Source: a virus | Strand: one strand, 5' to 3' | IMG/VR virus record: IMGVR_UViG_3300043466_002170 | Span: 1-42,442 of that record | DNA length: 42,442 bases | The notes under the pieces: model-generated | What the model saw: only the letters and a program-made list of their open reading frames with translations | What the model was told of the DNA's origin: nothing | The model's database searches: none | Shown here: in pieces, positions 14,074 through 24,263 of the stretch | Layout of the letters: every line of letters starts with the position of its first letter | How positions within the stretch are numbered: position 1 is the stretch's first letter | Program-made: the position numbers and the translations under genes

Positions 14074-15329
14074 TCTTCCTTCTTTCGTAGGCCATAGTTC
14101 GGGTGCTCAGCGGCCCAGCGGAACACTTCGGCCCACTCCTGGGCCCTTTCCTTGTAGTCGTACTCCTTCAAAATGCGCTCCTTGGCTGCTCCGGCAAGCT
14201 GGTCCCTTAGGTCCTTGCTCTCCACCAGCGACTTCATTGCGCTGTACCATTCTGATCTGGTCGATGCCAGCATTCCGTCCACGCCATGTCGGACCATGCT
14301 GTAGGGGGACTCCCCGTACTTGAACTTCTGCCCAACGAAAGCCGCCCCAACCATTGTATACTCAAGCCAGTGAAGCTCAGACTTGTTCCTGTCAAAATCG
14401 TCGCCGACCAATGGGGCTATCCCTATATCTGGGTAGCTTCTTGTGAGGGTTTCCGCAAAGCCCCGGATGTTCTCAACGTAGTGGTATGCTTCGTCAAAGA
14501 ACGGAGCGATCACGTGTTCCGTGCCAGGGTTGACCCCAATAAACACATTCCAAAGCTTCTTGACAGGTCTGCGCAACTCCTCTATGGCTTTGCCGCAGTA
14601 CCCCCCTACAAACCTCTTTTTTCCGTGGTCGTATTCTCCGCCGTAGTCTCGCATTCGCACCGTGCTTCCATAGTAGACCACACGCGGAAGATCGCCACTG
14701 ATGTCAGGACGGCTATGCTCAGTAGTATAAATCGACGGATCAATTGCATTTCTTATTATCCTAACGCTGTCATTGAATTTGCCATAGTAATCTGCTATCG
14801 GCTTTGTGCTTGTAGTGATGACGTCTGCACGCTTGGCCATTCTCTCGATAAGCGGCCACTCCTGGACCACGTCCGGGAAGTAGCCATTCCACGGCTTTAT
14901 GAAGAAGTGATTGTCGTCTGTTTCGTATATGATTCCCTTGTTGTGGGCTCGGCTCTCAAAAGCCGGCCAGGTCATCTCCGTGATACCGTCTCGAAGATCC
15001 ATCTTGTGTGGGTGGGACCTTATGACCTCACCGTCTTTACTTGCCAGTCCGCACGTAGTGCATTTGGCAGAGCAGTTATAGTATCGGCGGAACATAATCA
15101 CGTCCGCCCAGTCGATATCCTTTGTGTCGATCTTGAGAAGTCCCTTAGTCATCGCCTCGTCCTGGCTCATGCCCGCCGCCAGGGGATGGGAAACGAACTC
15201 TACCTTGTCAATATGCCGCATCTCGATTCCGAGCCTCTTAAGCTCCTCATCGAACATGTGGCCACGAAAATATGCGCAAGGGCCCTGCTCGGCAGTCCCC
15301 CAGACTAAGACCTTGACAGTATCAGCCAT
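14070..15329 (-). CDS. GT-B (GT4-like) glycosyltransferase in the head module
   Basis: The 419-residue protein shows two Rossmann-like halves. The N-terminal half holds VKVLVWGTAEQGPCAYFRG, DIDWADVIMFRR and YETDDNHFF. A middle ADVITTSTKPIADYYGKF marks the start of the second half. The C-terminal half holds FDRNKSELHWLEYTMVGAAFV and a G-V-D-G-M-L segment, the usual place for donor binding in GT4 enzymes. CSAKCTTCGLASK is an added Cys cluster, possibly zinc-binding. It sits between the major capsid gene and the adaptor gene, which is uncommon, and a capsid or tail protein may be its acceptor. The hairpins at 15360-15421 precede it. Confidence 0.82.
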   Translation of the reverse strand: MADTVKVLVWGTAEQGPCAYFRGHMFDEELKRLGIEMRHIDKVEFVSHPLAAGMSQDEAMTKGLLKIDTKDIDWADVIMFRRYYNCSAKCTTCGLASKDGEVIRSHPHKMDLRDGITEMTWPAFESRAHNKGIIYETDDNHFFIKPWNGYFPDVVQEWPLIERMAKRADVITTSTKPIADYYGKFNDSVRIIRNAIDPSIYTTEHSRPDISGDLPRVVYYGSTVRMRDYGGEYDHGKKRFVGGYCGKAIEELRRPVKKLWNVFIGVNPGTEHVIAPFFDEAYHYVENIRGFAETLTRSYPDIGIAPLVGDDFDRNKSELHWLEYTMVGAAFVGQKFKYGESPYSMVRHGVDGMLASTRSEWYSAMKSLVESKDLRDQLAGAAKERILKEYDYKERAQEWAEVFRWAAEHPNYGLRKKED

Positions 15330-15359
15330 ATCTGTTATCCTTCCATGGCTGGGTGTAGA

Positions 15360-15421
15360 GGGGCTCCGACGGCCAACTTGCGGTACAACCGCCGGAGCCC
15401 CACTCAGCTAACTATGCTGAG
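15360..15421 (-). other. Long hairpin plus small hairpin downstream of the capsid gene
   Basis: GGGGCTCCGACGG (15360-15372) and CCGCCGGAGCCCC (15389-15401) form a 13-bp stem with one A-C mismatch. CTCAGC and GCTGAG (15403-15408 and 15416-15421) form a second stem just after the capsid stop. No U-run follows. They may set high capsid mRNA levels by protecting the 3' end or reducing read-through into the glycosyltransferase. Confidence 0.6.
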
Positions 15422-15422
15422 A

Positions 15423-16394
15423 TTAGACAGAGACCGTAGCCTGTGTCTTCAGGATGCGATAGCGGGCGCCTGCCTCATCGAGGAGGAGCGAGCCAAAGCG
15501 CATCTTGTAACCGACCAACGCCTTCTGTGCGAGTGGGTCGGAGTGATCGCCACCAGGAGCCACAAAGTAGCTCTGGAGGGTCTGCGAGTCACCGATGGTG
15601 TACGCATCTGGGCTCAGGAAGAGAGCGTTATAAACGTTCCCTGACGAAGCGCCAGCTGTTGAGTAAACCTTCGCGTCGGATGACACGATGAAGCGCACGC
15701 CAGCAAACTGCCCAATCTCATTCGTGAGAAGCGGGGTGTTGTTGACGTACTTGTGTGCCTCGATCCAGCCGTTGACGCTGGTGTCTGACACGAGGTCATA
15801 CTCCTGCGCTGGGTGGATGATGCAGCGATACGTGCCGTCAGCGAACTGCGGAACGTTTGCGCCCTTTAGGCGAGCAACCATTTGCTTAACGAATGCACCG
15901 GTGAGCACGCCCGCAGCAGCAACTGCGCTGTTGGCCGTGTTCGAGGTCAGGGTCGTTGCGCCGGTTGCACCGAAGATTGCTTCGGTCTTAGCCGAGCTGT
16001 GGATCTTATCTCGGACCATGACATCCATCGAGCGAGTCGCCTGATAGGCGATGCGCTCCGCAGCGATCCCAATTAGATCGTGTGGGTTGTCGATCTGAGC
16101 AAGGTCCGTCACGGCGACGGTTGCACCGTACTGATCAGCAGTGAAGAACTCGCTCGAGATCGTCAATGCCTGATCCGTTGGCGCGGTGCCTTCCGAAAGC
16201 GTCGACGTAACGACGCCAAGGTCAGCGTATCGTGCGTAGCGAAGGGTGTTCGTTCCCTTCACGAAACGCGCAGGGACATACATCCCTGGCATCGCATGCA
16301 CTGCACGTGCACGCAACTCCTCAAGAGCTCGCGCCGCAACAAGTTGCGTTACGAGATCAGAGAAGTTCGTAGTAGCGGTACTAGTTGTAGCCAC
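15423..16394 (-). CDS. Major capsid protein, N4-gp56 family
   Basis: The protein fits the N4-gp56 capsid family (TIGR04387). It has TSTLSEGTAPTDQALTISS, then FFTADQYGATVAVTDLAQID in the N-terminal part, a helical SMDVMVRDKIHSSAKTEA spine region, and the beta-rich P-domain and A-domain part with IIHPAQEYDLVSDTSVNGW and FAGVRFIVSSDAKVY. The end GYKMRFGSLLLDEAGARYRI is also typical. At 323 residues it is somewhat shorter than N4 gp56. It starts at GTG 16394 with a GAGG site upstream. The scaffold gene directly before it supports the call. Capsids of this family use the HK97 fold. Confidence 0.92.
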   Translation of the reverse strand: MATTSTATTNFSDLVTQLVAARALEELRARAVHAMPGMYVPARFVKGTNTLRYARYADLGVVTSTLSEGTAPTDQALTISSEFFTADQYGATVAVTDLAQIDNPHDLIGIAAERIAYQATRSMDVMVRDKIHSSAKTEAIFGATGATTLTSNTANSAVAAAGVLTGAFVKQMVARLKGANVPQFADGTYRCIIHPAQEYDLVSDTSVNGWIEAHKYVNNTPLLTNEIGQFAGVRFIVSSDAKVYSTAGASSGNVYNALFLSPDAYTIGDSQTLQSYFVAPGGDHSDPLAQKALVGYKMRFGSLLLDEAGARYRILKTQATVSV

Positions 16395-16410
16395 TTTCTT
16401 ACCTCAATCT

Positions 16411-16971
16411 TTACTCAAAGAATGGATTGCCAAGCGATTTAAGCTCATCGGCAATTGCCGAGGCATCGCGCTTGGTATTAACTTTGGGTTCAGATCTTCG
16501 TGGGTTGTTAGGGTCTACAAGAGATGTCGTCTCCTCACCGCTTACAGCACGCGCATCGGCAATGAACTTCTCAAAAGCAGCAGCCCTCGAGTCTTCGTCT
16601 AATCCGGCAGTGTCCTGCAAAAGCTGATTGTAGAGAGGATATTCTCGTGCGAGCCTTTCCCTCTTTGCCTGTTCCCGACTGGATGCTATCTCGCCTTCCA
16701 GGGCCTTGATCCGGTTCTGGGCCTTGTCGTATTCCGACATGCTCTGTTCCTCGATCTGTGCCTTGAACTTTGCTAGATCGTCCAGCTGGCGCTTAGCATC
16801 ATCAAGTTCCTTCTTGGTTGCCGTCAGCGCCTGGTCCTTACCAGCAAGACGCTTCTTCCAAGTGGTAACGTCTTCAGAGCCCTGAGTGGGTTCCTCGGCC
16901 ACAGGCAAATTGTCCTGCACGTCAAGGGGGGCCGACTCTGTGACTCCTTGTGTCACGACTTCGTCCGTCAT
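16411..16971 (-). CDS. Scaffolding protein
   Basis: The 186-residue protein is acidic at the start (VAEEPTQGSEDVT) and then forms a long coiled coil (KKELDDAKRQLDDLAKFKAQ, IKALEGEIASSREQAKRERL). A charged, less ordered C-terminus follows (DPNNPRRSEPKVNTKRD and an ending helix IADELKSLGNPFFE). Highly charged helical proteins just upstream of the capsid gene are scaffolds in many phages, and the basic/helical C-terminus would bind the coat. It is 16 bases from the capsid gene. Confidence 0.8.
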   Translation of the reverse strand: MTDEVVTQGVTESAPLDVQDNLPVAEEPTQGSEDVTTWKKRLAGKDQALTATKKELDDAKRQLDDLAKFKAQIEEQSMSEYDKAQNRIKALEGEIASSREQAKRERLAREYPLYNQLLQDTAGLDEDSRAAAFEKFIADARAVSGEETTSLVDPNNPRRSEPKVNTKRDASAIADELKSLGNPFFE

Positions 16972-17010
16972 GCGTTCCTCCTATTTTTCCAAATGCAACG
17001 CCAGATGGCG

Positions 17011-20000
17011 TTACTTGTTTGGCTCAACATAATCAACAGGGCCATCGAAGTAATCCCATACTTCTGATCCGACCCCGCCGAATCTCTTTAGAACTCCGTA
17101 TACGTTTTGCGTTGCACCCTGTTCAGCCAGCGCCCTAATGGCGTAGAATGGATCTGCCTGGGCAGGCTCTCGTCCTGGTGCAGGAGGCCTTCCGGCACGC
17201 TCAAGCTGCATTAGGTATGCATTAAGCCACTTTGGACCGCTCACAGAAATATCACCTGGAACGGCCGGGAAAAGCTGCTTGAACATGAATACCGCATCCG
17301 ACTTGAACAGCGCGTCCATCCCTTCTGGGTCAGTCTCCGCCCATGTGGCCAAATGGTCCTGGGCCTCCCTGACCATTTCGTATCCAGCAAATGGCCTCGT
17401 CTTGTTTGTGAACGGCATTTTTACAAAAGCAGCCCTGGCCATCTCAGGAACAACCTTGCCCATCATGTAAGAAAGTGGGTATATCCCAAGAACGGGATGA
17501 TTTAGGCTTCTTTCAAAAGCTGTTCTGTTAGGGTTGTAGAAGTGGATTCTGTTTGCAGCATCTGCAGTATCCTTTAGTGTAACCCGTAGAGCTGAAAGTA
17601 GGACCTCCTCGAAGCCATGCTCCCCGATTAGCTTGTTCATTCCAAACTGAACCGCACGAACATCTTCTGCGTCAAGCTTTTGACCCTTCTGAAGTTTTGT
17701 TAAGGCATTTTCTAGTCCCGGGAAATCCCCGCCATACTTTCGGAAGTTTGCCAGAGATGCCGCAAGGCTTTCCCTTGTAAATCCCTTTGTGTTAAATCCA
17801 GCAAGCTCTGGGTACTCCTTGATGGCTTTTGATAGCAGATCGAAGTTCTTGACTGACTGCGTGGCAATTGCCTGTCCCTCATTGGCAAACGCTGCCATCT
17901 TGTCTATGATCTTTATGGCCTCGTCTCCACTCCTAACGCCAATAAGCTTAATGTTAAGTTCCGCCAGTTTGGAAACGTCGTTGCCAAGGGCAGCAGACTT
18001 TTCTATAGCGTCCTTAAGGATAATCGACTCGGCTTTTGCCGTGGCAATCTTAGATGCCTCGTCTGAAGCCCCGGACACTTTGCCCCTGAGAGAAGACACG
18101 TCTCCTGCCAGAGATTTGGCTGCATCTGGAGATCCCTTGGCAGAGAACCCAAAGCCAGGTGGACGGTTTCCATCAAGAACGCGTACTGGGTTCACATAAC
18201 CATTTTTAGCGTCACGTATAAGGTTGATTAAAATTTCTTTTGGGTTATTTGTTCCGTATGTTTTTGATCCCTGAACAAACTGCCTTGGGAATTGGGTTCT
18301 CATAACAGCCCCAAGCTCGTCAAGCCCAATAGACAGGGCGGCCTCTTCTCGCCTGGCCATCTTCATAGGGTAAGGGTTCATAATATTCCTTACCATGTCC
18401 CCAAACCCGCCTTTTATGCTTTGAGCCAAGCCCTGCCTTACTATGGCGCCATTCTTTGTGTCGTCGACAACTTTGCCAATCTGGGCCCCACCAAGGGCAA
18501 CCAGGGAGTTTATAACGTCAAGGTCAGCGGTTATTGCAGCGGTGGAGTCTCCAAGAACCGTTGCGGCCAGAGGTTGTGTGATCTCCTCTCCAAGCTTGGA
18601 TATGCCAGCCCTCTGTGCTACGCGGCTTTCCAGAAAATTTGAACCGTACGGAAGAGCTCTTATCCAGCCATGACGAGTTTTATACTCTCCGCTTGTCATT
18701 GTCCGGTTAATACCTCGAAGCCGGTTGAAGAATGGGGATTCAATGTACTCCTGAACAAAGAAGAACGGGTTGTATCGGAACTTTAGTTGAGGGTACACGT
18801 AATCTGTTATTATAGCAAGTGAGGGAACCTTTGTCTTTGCCCAACCAGTAAAGTTCTGGGCAGTCCCTACGGTCCCCTTTGATCCGGCATAAAGGGTCAT
18901 GAGTGCCTTGCGAGGGTCTCCTATTTCGTCGATCATTTTGGTATATACTTTTGGTCCAAATGCAGACTGGAACGTCTTTGTTACAAAGTTCTCGTCCATG
19001 ATCAAAGCGCGAGGAACCATCCTTCTACGGAGGGCCTCCTCGTTGATCTGCGCCAAGACCCTTCTTCCGTCCGCCTCGGTTCCGCCGTACCTTTGTGCTA
19101 GCCTGATTGCGGTGGCAATCTGCTCATTTTGAACCGCTCTAGAGCTAACAGGGGTCAGCCACTTGTCGGCCATCTGTCGGAGAGCTGACCTATTAAATGA
19201 GTTAGCGGAAAGCTCTAGGGTGTCGTCAAAGAGGTTGGCTGTGCTGTCAATGAAAGGAAGTACGGAATCCGGGATATACTCAACCGCGTCGTCCGTTACC
19301 TTTGTGGCCATAGAAACCCTTACCCCAGACTCTGGGGCAAACCCAAGGCTGTATCGACCGGACTCTAGAGACTTCAGAACGGCCGCTCCGGCACCTGGGC
19401 TAAGCTTGTTTAGTATTCCTTGAAACTCAGCAACTTCGTCAGCAGATGCCTTAACAACGTAGTTCCCGCTCTTGATCATTTCGTCTATGTTGGACTTCAT
19501 TTCAGCCCAAACCGCTTTTTCTGCACGGTTTACTATCATGCCAAAGTCAGGGAAGTATGAAGCAATAGCTACGGCTATGTCGTCAGGGCTCTTTGCCGCA
19601 CCGACAATCTGAGCAAATTCTTCAGGAAGAGACGCAAGAATTCCAGAAGGAAGGGCCTCGCCCTTCTCCACGGCGGCAGCAATGTCCCTAAGAGATTCAA
19701 GCCGCTCTTTAGTTAGACTGTCGGACTTTACAAGGTTAATTCTGGTGTACTTAGTGTTTGCAGGGTCGGACAGCATCTTTCGTAGCTCTTCGAACCTTGC
19801 AGTAGGAATCTCCTTGCCAAGAATTTCAGCTAGCTTTTTCTCATCCCCCTTGGCAACGGCCGAAAGAGCTGTTCTTATTATTGCTGCGTTAGTTCCCTGG
19901 TTACCGTAGGCGGCGATCTCCATGAGCTGAACATATCGAGCCTGGTCTTCTGGGCCCATTTTGGAGACAGTCTCGTCCCAGAATCGACTAAGAAGTGCAG

Positions 20001-21522
20001 TTGCCTCTGGACTTGTCGGTGTAATATTTCCAGAAAACGCGTCAGCAACCTGCTTCTTTCCATGGCCGGACACGGCGGCGGCACCCTTTTCGATGAAGAG
20101 TGTTCTTCGGAATTCAGGCGAAAGTCTCTCAAGTTTGTATGCCCCTTCCGCAATGTGGGAGGATGCCTCGAGTGCCGAGTCTGACATTCTAACGCCACCA
20201 GCCTTCTGGATGGTTTGCCAGTTGCCTCCGGCCTCGGCTCCAACCTGGCGTACTTCTGCCTTTACCTGTATGTCGATCCAATCTCTTCGGGCAGCCCTTA
20301 CTGCATCGTCAGAGGCCTCCCAGATTCGGTTTAGGAGCTCCATCGATCCTGCGTCGCCGGAAGAAAGGCCCTCGTTATTTAGCTCTTTTGCTGCCCACTC
20401 CTTACCGTTTGCAACCCTGCCGGCCTTTTCTAGTGCCCGTCCTTGATTCCTAATGGAAACAACTCGGTTTGCCCTTGCGGTAGCTACGTTTGAAGCAGAG
20501 CGATTGAAAAGCTTTCCGATTGTAAATATCATGGTCTGGTTGAGACCACGGCCAATAGCTTGCGCAAGGTTGTCTGCAAGTTCAGGCCTGCCATTATCCG
20601 CAAGGAACTTTACTGTGAGCCTAGGGGCTTGCCGTAGCTCCTTGGTGGCCCCAATAAATACTGGCGTAAGCATTGCAGAAGTGAGCGCCCCAAAACCCCT
20701 GCCCATTTTACCAACAGTCGCGTCGTATAGGGCTCCCGGGATTCGCCATCGCTCGAGGAATGCGGCGTCCTCAGGGTTAATTGCACCCGCAAGAACTGCG
20801 CTCCTTATTTGGCTTGGCCTTTTGCCTGCCACTGTTACTCCCAGCTCAGACTCAAGGGCCGATACTGATTTCCCGGCCTTAGATGCAGCTATAAGTTCAT
20901 CAGCCCTGGATAGGGCTGTGGCCTCAACTTTTGCCAATCCTGCCGCTCCTCTGGCCATAGTGAATGGCTTAGCTATTGGAACGTAATTTAGCGGGTCAGT
21001 GACAAGAGCAAATCCAAGGTTAGCTGCTGCGTTATCGCTAAAGGCTCGATTATTCTTTACTAGGTAGTCAACAACTTCCCCGAATTGCTTACCGCTTGAC
21101 ATCATGCTCTTTACGTCGTCTGGCCTATCCCCAAAAACACCAGATGCCCTGACTGCTGCCGCCCCGGTCTGTACAACTTGGCCAGGAATCATCGCAAGGT
21201 CAAGGGCTCCCTTTGCAATGTCTTTTACCTGAAGAGTTCCCTTAAGCCCCACTTCTCCCAGTGCACCTATTCCTCCGGCTATTGCCTTCCCGACATCCCC
21301 TATTACGGGAACTCCTCCAAGAAAGTCAGCGGCGCCGGCGGCCCCTTTAACAACACCGGTAAACAGATTTCCAACGCCTGCAGCTACCGTCTCCACTGGA
21401 TTGGTGGGGTCAAGATTTATATCAATCGGCTGCTTTATCTCTGGCTTAGGGGCACGCGGCATTGACGGCGCAGGCTGAAGCATTCCCCCAGAAGTGTCGG
21501 ATCCCCCTCCGATATAGCCCAT
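17011..21522 (-). CDS. Giant virion-associated protein, 1503 aa
   Basis: This is the largest gene in the window. The protein starts with a Pro/Gly-rich segment (MGYIGGGSDTSGGMLQPAPS). An amphipathic Gly/Ala stretch (about residues 45-110, VAAGVGNLFTGVVKGAAGA, then GDVGKAIAGGIGALGEVGL) resembles membrane-inserting segments. The rest is mostly helical, with a long region of coiled-coil-like segments and a C-terminal part (YPLSYMMGKVVPEMARAAF). It lies between the scaffold and the 913-aa protein and was checked for RNA polymerase motifs (none found) and for a peptidoglycan hydrolase motif (none obvious). It is probably an internal or ejected virion protein. A tape-measure role is unlikely given the position. 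Confidence 0.72.
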   Translation of the reverse strand: MGYIGGGSDTSGGMLQPAPSMPRAPKPEIKQPIDINLDPTNPVETVAAGVGNLFTGVVKGAAGAADFLGGVPVIGDVGKAIAGGIGALGEVGLKGTLQVKDIAKGALDLAMIPGQVVQTGAAAVRASGVFGDRPDDVKSMMSSGKQFGEVVDYLVKNNRAFSDNAAANLGFALVTDPLNYVPIAKPFTMARGAAGLAKVEATALSRADELIAASKAGKSVSALESELGVTVAGKRPSQIRSAVLAGAINPEDAAFLERWRIPGALYDATVGKMGRGFGALTSAMLTPVFIGATKELRQAPRLTVKFLADNGRPELADNLAQAIGRGLNQTMIFTIGKLFNRSASNVATARANRVVSIRNQGRALEKAGRVANGKEWAAKELNNEGLSSGDAGSMELLNRIWEASDDAVRAARRDWIDIQVKAEVRQVGAEAGGNWQTIQKAGGVRMSDSALEASSHIAEGAYKLERLSPEFRRTLFIEKGAAAVSGHGKKQVADAFSGNITPTSPEATALLSRFWDETVSKMGPEDQARYVQLMEIAAYGNQGTNAAIIRTALSAVAKGDEKKLAEILGKEIPTARFEELRKMLSDPANTKYTRINLVKSDSLTKERLESLRDIAAAVEKGEALPSGILASLPEEFAQIVGAAKSPDDIAVAIASYFPDFGMIVNRAEKAVWAEMKSNIDEMIKSGNYVVKASADEVAEFQGILNKLSPGAGAAVLKSLESGRYSLGFAPESGVRVSMATKVTDDAVEYIPDSVLPFIDSTANLFDDTLELSANSFNRSALRQMADKWLTPVSSRAVQNEQIATAIRLAQRYGGTEADGRRVLAQINEEALRRRMVPRALIMDENFVTKTFQSAFGPKVYTKMIDEIGDPRKALMTLYAGSKGTVGTAQNFTGWAKTKVPSLAIITDYVYPQLKFRYNPFFFVQEYIESPFFNRLRGINRTMTSGEYKTRHGWIRALPYGSNFLESRVAQRAGISKLGEEITQPLAATVLGDSTAAITADLDVINSLVALGGAQIGKVVDDTKNGAIVRQGLAQSIKGGFGDMVRNIMNPYPMKMARREEAALSIGLDELGAVMRTQFPRQFVQGSKTYGTNNPKEILINLIRDAKNGYVNPVRVLDGNRPPGFGFSAKGSPDAAKSLAGDVSSLRGKVSGASDEASKIATAKAESIILKDAIEKSAALGNDVSKLAELNIKLIGVRSGDEAIKIIDKMAAFANEGQAIATQSVKNFDLLSKAIKEYPELAGFNTKGFTRESLAASLANFRKYGGDFPGLENALTKLQKGQKLDAEDVRAVQFGMNKLIGEHGFEEVLLSALRVTLKDTADAANRIHFYNPNRTAFERSLNHPVLGIYPLSYMMGKVVPEMARAAFVKMPFTNKTRPFAGYEMVREAQDHLATWAETDPEGMDALFKSDAVFMFKQLFPAVPGDISVSGPKWLNAYLMQLERAGRPPAPGREPAQADPFYAIRALAEQGATQNVYGVLKRFGGVGSEVWDYFDGPVDYVEPNK

Positions 21523-24263
21523 TAACGCCCCCCATTTGTTGATGTCGATGTCGAGATGTTTAAAGGAGCACGCTCCCCAGCACGGAAGTCAACCATTGAC
21601 TGGGAAATTTGCTGTGGGGTAAAGCTTATGGACTGTGCCGGTGGCCGGCTGTCCGTTAGGCCGGTGCTGAGAGACGTCCCCTTAAACGAAGAGTCTACAT
21701 TTGAAACCCCGGCATCAAGCTGTGTACCACCTGCATACCTGAAAGCATAAGAACTGTCAAGGCCTGGCACAGAAGCCTGCGGTAGGCCATATTTCGTGTA
21801 TGGAGATGATGCCATTTCCCCAGGAACCCGAAGCCTTGCCGCTGCCCCAGCTGCCTGGGTTCGGAATGGATTAGCTGCCGCCTGTGCTCCTGTTGGCCTG
21901 GCGAGATCAGAAAGACCCTGAATCCCAAGGCCTGCGATGTAGAACGGGTTTTGCTCCGGGTTTGGACCGATAGCCTCACGAAGGTTCTTGTTTGCCTGAA
22001 GCTCATCGTACATTTGGGAGGCTGCGACATATCCCCTGTCCATCCTATCGGATGCCTGTTCCGGAGTCGGAGTAAGGCTGGTTCCACCGTCGGAAGTTGC
22101 AAACATTTCTGGTGCTGCGCTCATTCCGGCGTATCCCTCTCCGTCCACCCCTCTTGATTTCCTAATAATTGTAGTGCCGACTTCGCGCTTTATTCGTGAC
22201 CCGGCTTCTGAGTTGAACAAGTCTAGTATGTCGCTAGACAATAGGCCTGTCTCACGGAATGCAAGGTCCTCATTTCGGACCACAAGATTTCCATCTCCGT
22301 CAAGCCCAAATGCAAGATCAAGAGTCCCAGACTCGGTCAAGTTTTGGTAAATTGTCTTCGCAACCTCAGAAATTGCAGCATCAGACCCAGGCCCCCTAGC
22401 GATATTGTCAAAAATCGAATCCGAAACGTACTTTCCCCATGATGCATTCTGTTTGATTAGAGCACCAGTAGATGCCCGACCTATAAGTTCCGGAGATAGC
22501 CCCGCAACGGAAATTCCACCGTTTTCCGCATCGTATGAAGATGCTCCTATGCCATCCAGGTACTTTAGGTATGCAGCCTGATCCATAACATAGTTGTCAA
22601 GTGTAAGGACCTTTTGCACCCTTCGATTGTTTTCGTCAATTTCGAAGAAAGTGTGTCCAAGAAGTGATCCTTCTTGTGTTAGTATAGGAGTCTTTTCCTG
22701 CTTGGCAAGAACTTGCCAACCGCCTCCCTCTGTCAAATCTCCGCTGGAAAGAGTAACTATTCCGTTGCTAACAGGCTTGTTGACCACTTCAATAACTACG
22801 CCGTTTGCACCGTATGGAACGGCCTTTAGATATCCTTCTCCACTCTGAACAAGATCTGCTGATCTATAGTCATTTACTGCACCAGTAATGAGCTCTTTAG
22901 GGTCTACTGAGCCGTTGGTAAAAATCAGAGCAGTTCCGGTGTAGGTTGCAACAAGCCTGTCAACTTGAGACTGGCTTAGGTCTGCAATGAACTCTACCGG
23001 ATCACCATTATTATCCAGGAAGTCTTTTCCTCCGTCTGGAGTCTGTCCGTTTAGAATTGACATAAGACCCCTGCCCATTATGTCAGTTCCAACCTCTTCG
23101 GCAATGTTATTTGCATGTCTCTGGTAAAGCTCGACATTGGTCAATGGATTTCCGAGGCTTCTCTCGTTGTCAAGGGTAAGATTTAGAGATGAGCGGTCCG
23201 CGGCCTCAAGCCCGGTCAGAAGTCCCATTGGACCAGAAAGCTCAGCATCGAATTGGGTTAGCATCGCAAGCGCCTGAGCCTTTGTCGATGCGTCAGACAT
23301 GCTTGACTTTGCAAGGATCTTAATTGACTCCCTAGTCTCTTGGGTCCATGCGATAATTGAGTCGGAACTAAGCTCGACGTCTCCAAGCATTATTCCCGCT
23401 TTTTGACCAGATAGGATCACGTCAATCTTGGAGTCTAGTCCAAGGCTAAGCCATCGTGAAACAACGCCCATTGGGTCGCCATTCCCTTGAATTGCCAGCA
23501 CATCATCCTGGGTCATGAGACCAGTATTGGCGGCCTCTTTGGCAGCCTCGATGAGTGTGGATGCCAACTTAGCGGTCCGCCTAGATACAACATCGACTGC
23601 GTCTTGCAGCTGCTTTCTCTTAAAATCATCTGCGGCTCGGTCTGATGCGTCCGCGAGATATCCCTGGATGTCCCGGTATACCTTGCTGTCCTTAGATAGG
23701 CCCATCTCTTCAGCACGCTTAAGCTGACGGTCGTAGAACCTGGCAAAAGAACCAGCACTAGCGTTCTTGGCTTTCATGTCGCTACTTATGTCATTGAATG
23801 TGACAAGAAATTCCTCTTTGGTATACTCTATCTTGTCGGCATCGCTGCTGGTTAAAGACTTTGCATCCCTAAGGAAAGTGAGGTACTTGTCCATAGTTAC
23901 TTGCTCGCCAAAAGCATATGTTCCGTTTTCGTAAGCATCAGCGTAGGCTGACATTTCCTGCCTAAGTGAGGATGCCCTGAAGTCGTTCAGCTCAGCTGCA
24001 AGCTTGTCCCTCTCGGTTGTGCCCTCTGGGTATGCCGACATCATTTCGATGTAGAATTCCTCTACGGCAGCTCGGTCGACAACCTCTCCCCCGTAAGTTG
24101 AGTCGTACGTCTTTGTGCTCATGTTTGCGTTGAACGCAGTAAGCAGTGCCTGCTTTCGTGCAGTCTGCTGCTCCTTTAGTATGTTGTAGATTAGGGTGGT
24201 AAGGTTCTGTGTACCGGATGTGGCCCGTCGGAATCGGGCTCGTCGCTTAGTTCTGATTGCCAT
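21522..24263 (-). CDS. Large virion-associated protein, 913 aa
   Basis: The protein opens with a strongly basic run (TKRRARFRRATSG) and is largely alpha-helical with repeated charged helices (VEEFYIEMMSAYPEGTTERD, then EQVTMDKYLTFLRDA and RQLKRAEEMGLSKDSK). The C-terminal part (from about residue 740) is low-complexity and Gly/Ser/Pro/Ala-rich. It overlaps the portal stop and the 1503-aa gene start by single bases. Position directly after the portal and the shape fit an internal core or ejection protein, as in podoviruses with complex internal heads. No enzyme motif is seen. Confidence 0.7.
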   Translation of the reverse strand: MAIRTKRRARFRRATSGTQNLTTLIYNILKEQQTARKQALLTAFNANMSTKTYDSTYGGEVVDRAAVEEFYIEMMSAYPEGTTERDKLAAELNDFRASSLRQEMSAYADAYENGTYAFGEQVTMDKYLTFLRDAKSLTSSDADKIEYTKEEFLVTFNDISSDMKAKNASAGSFARFYDRQLKRAEEMGLSKDSKVYRDIQGYLADASDRAADDFKRKQLQDAVDVVSRRTAKLASTLIEAAKEAANTGLMTQDDVLAIQGNGDPMGVVSRWLSLGLDSKIDVILSGQKAGIMLGDVELSSDSIIAWTQETRESIKILAKSSMSDASTKAQALAMLTQFDAELSGPMGLLTGLEAADRSSLNLTLDNERSLGNPLTNVELYQRHANNIAEEVGTDIMGRGLMSILNGQTPDGGKDFLDNNGDPVEFIADLSQSQVDRLVATYTGTALIFTNGSVDPKELITGAVNDYRSADLVQSGEGYLKAVPYGANGVVIEVVNKPVSNGIVTLSSGDLTEGGGWQVLAKQEKTPILTQEGSLLGHTFFEIDENNRRVQKVLTLDNYVMDQAAYLKYLDGIGASSYDAENGGISVAGLSPELIGRASTGALIKQNASWGKYVSDSIFDNIARGPGSDAAISEVAKTIYQNLTESGTLDLAFGLDGDGNLVVRNEDLAFRETGLLSSDILDLFNSEAGSRIKREVGTTIIRKSRGVDGEGYAGMSAAPEMFATSDGGTSLTPTPEQASDRMDRGYVAASQMYDELQANKNLREAIGPNPEQNPFYIAGLGIQGLSDLARPTGAQAAANPFRTQAAGAAARLRVPGEMASSPYTKYGLPQASVPGLDSSYAFRYAGGTQLDAGVSNVDSSFKGTSLSTGLTDSRPPAQSISFTPQQISQSMVDFRAGERAPLNISTSTSTNGGR

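Noticed and set aside
15124-15411. Several long plus-strand open frames opposite the leftward genes (for example at 14286-15308)
   Set aside because: They are mirror frames of well-supported leftward genes and lack ribosome sites and sensible protein composition.
17011-21522. Virion RNA polymerase as in N4
   Set aside because: The capsid is N4-gp56 type and the protein is large, but the T/DxxGR, R-x3-K-x6-YG and HD motifs of N4-type polymerases were not found.
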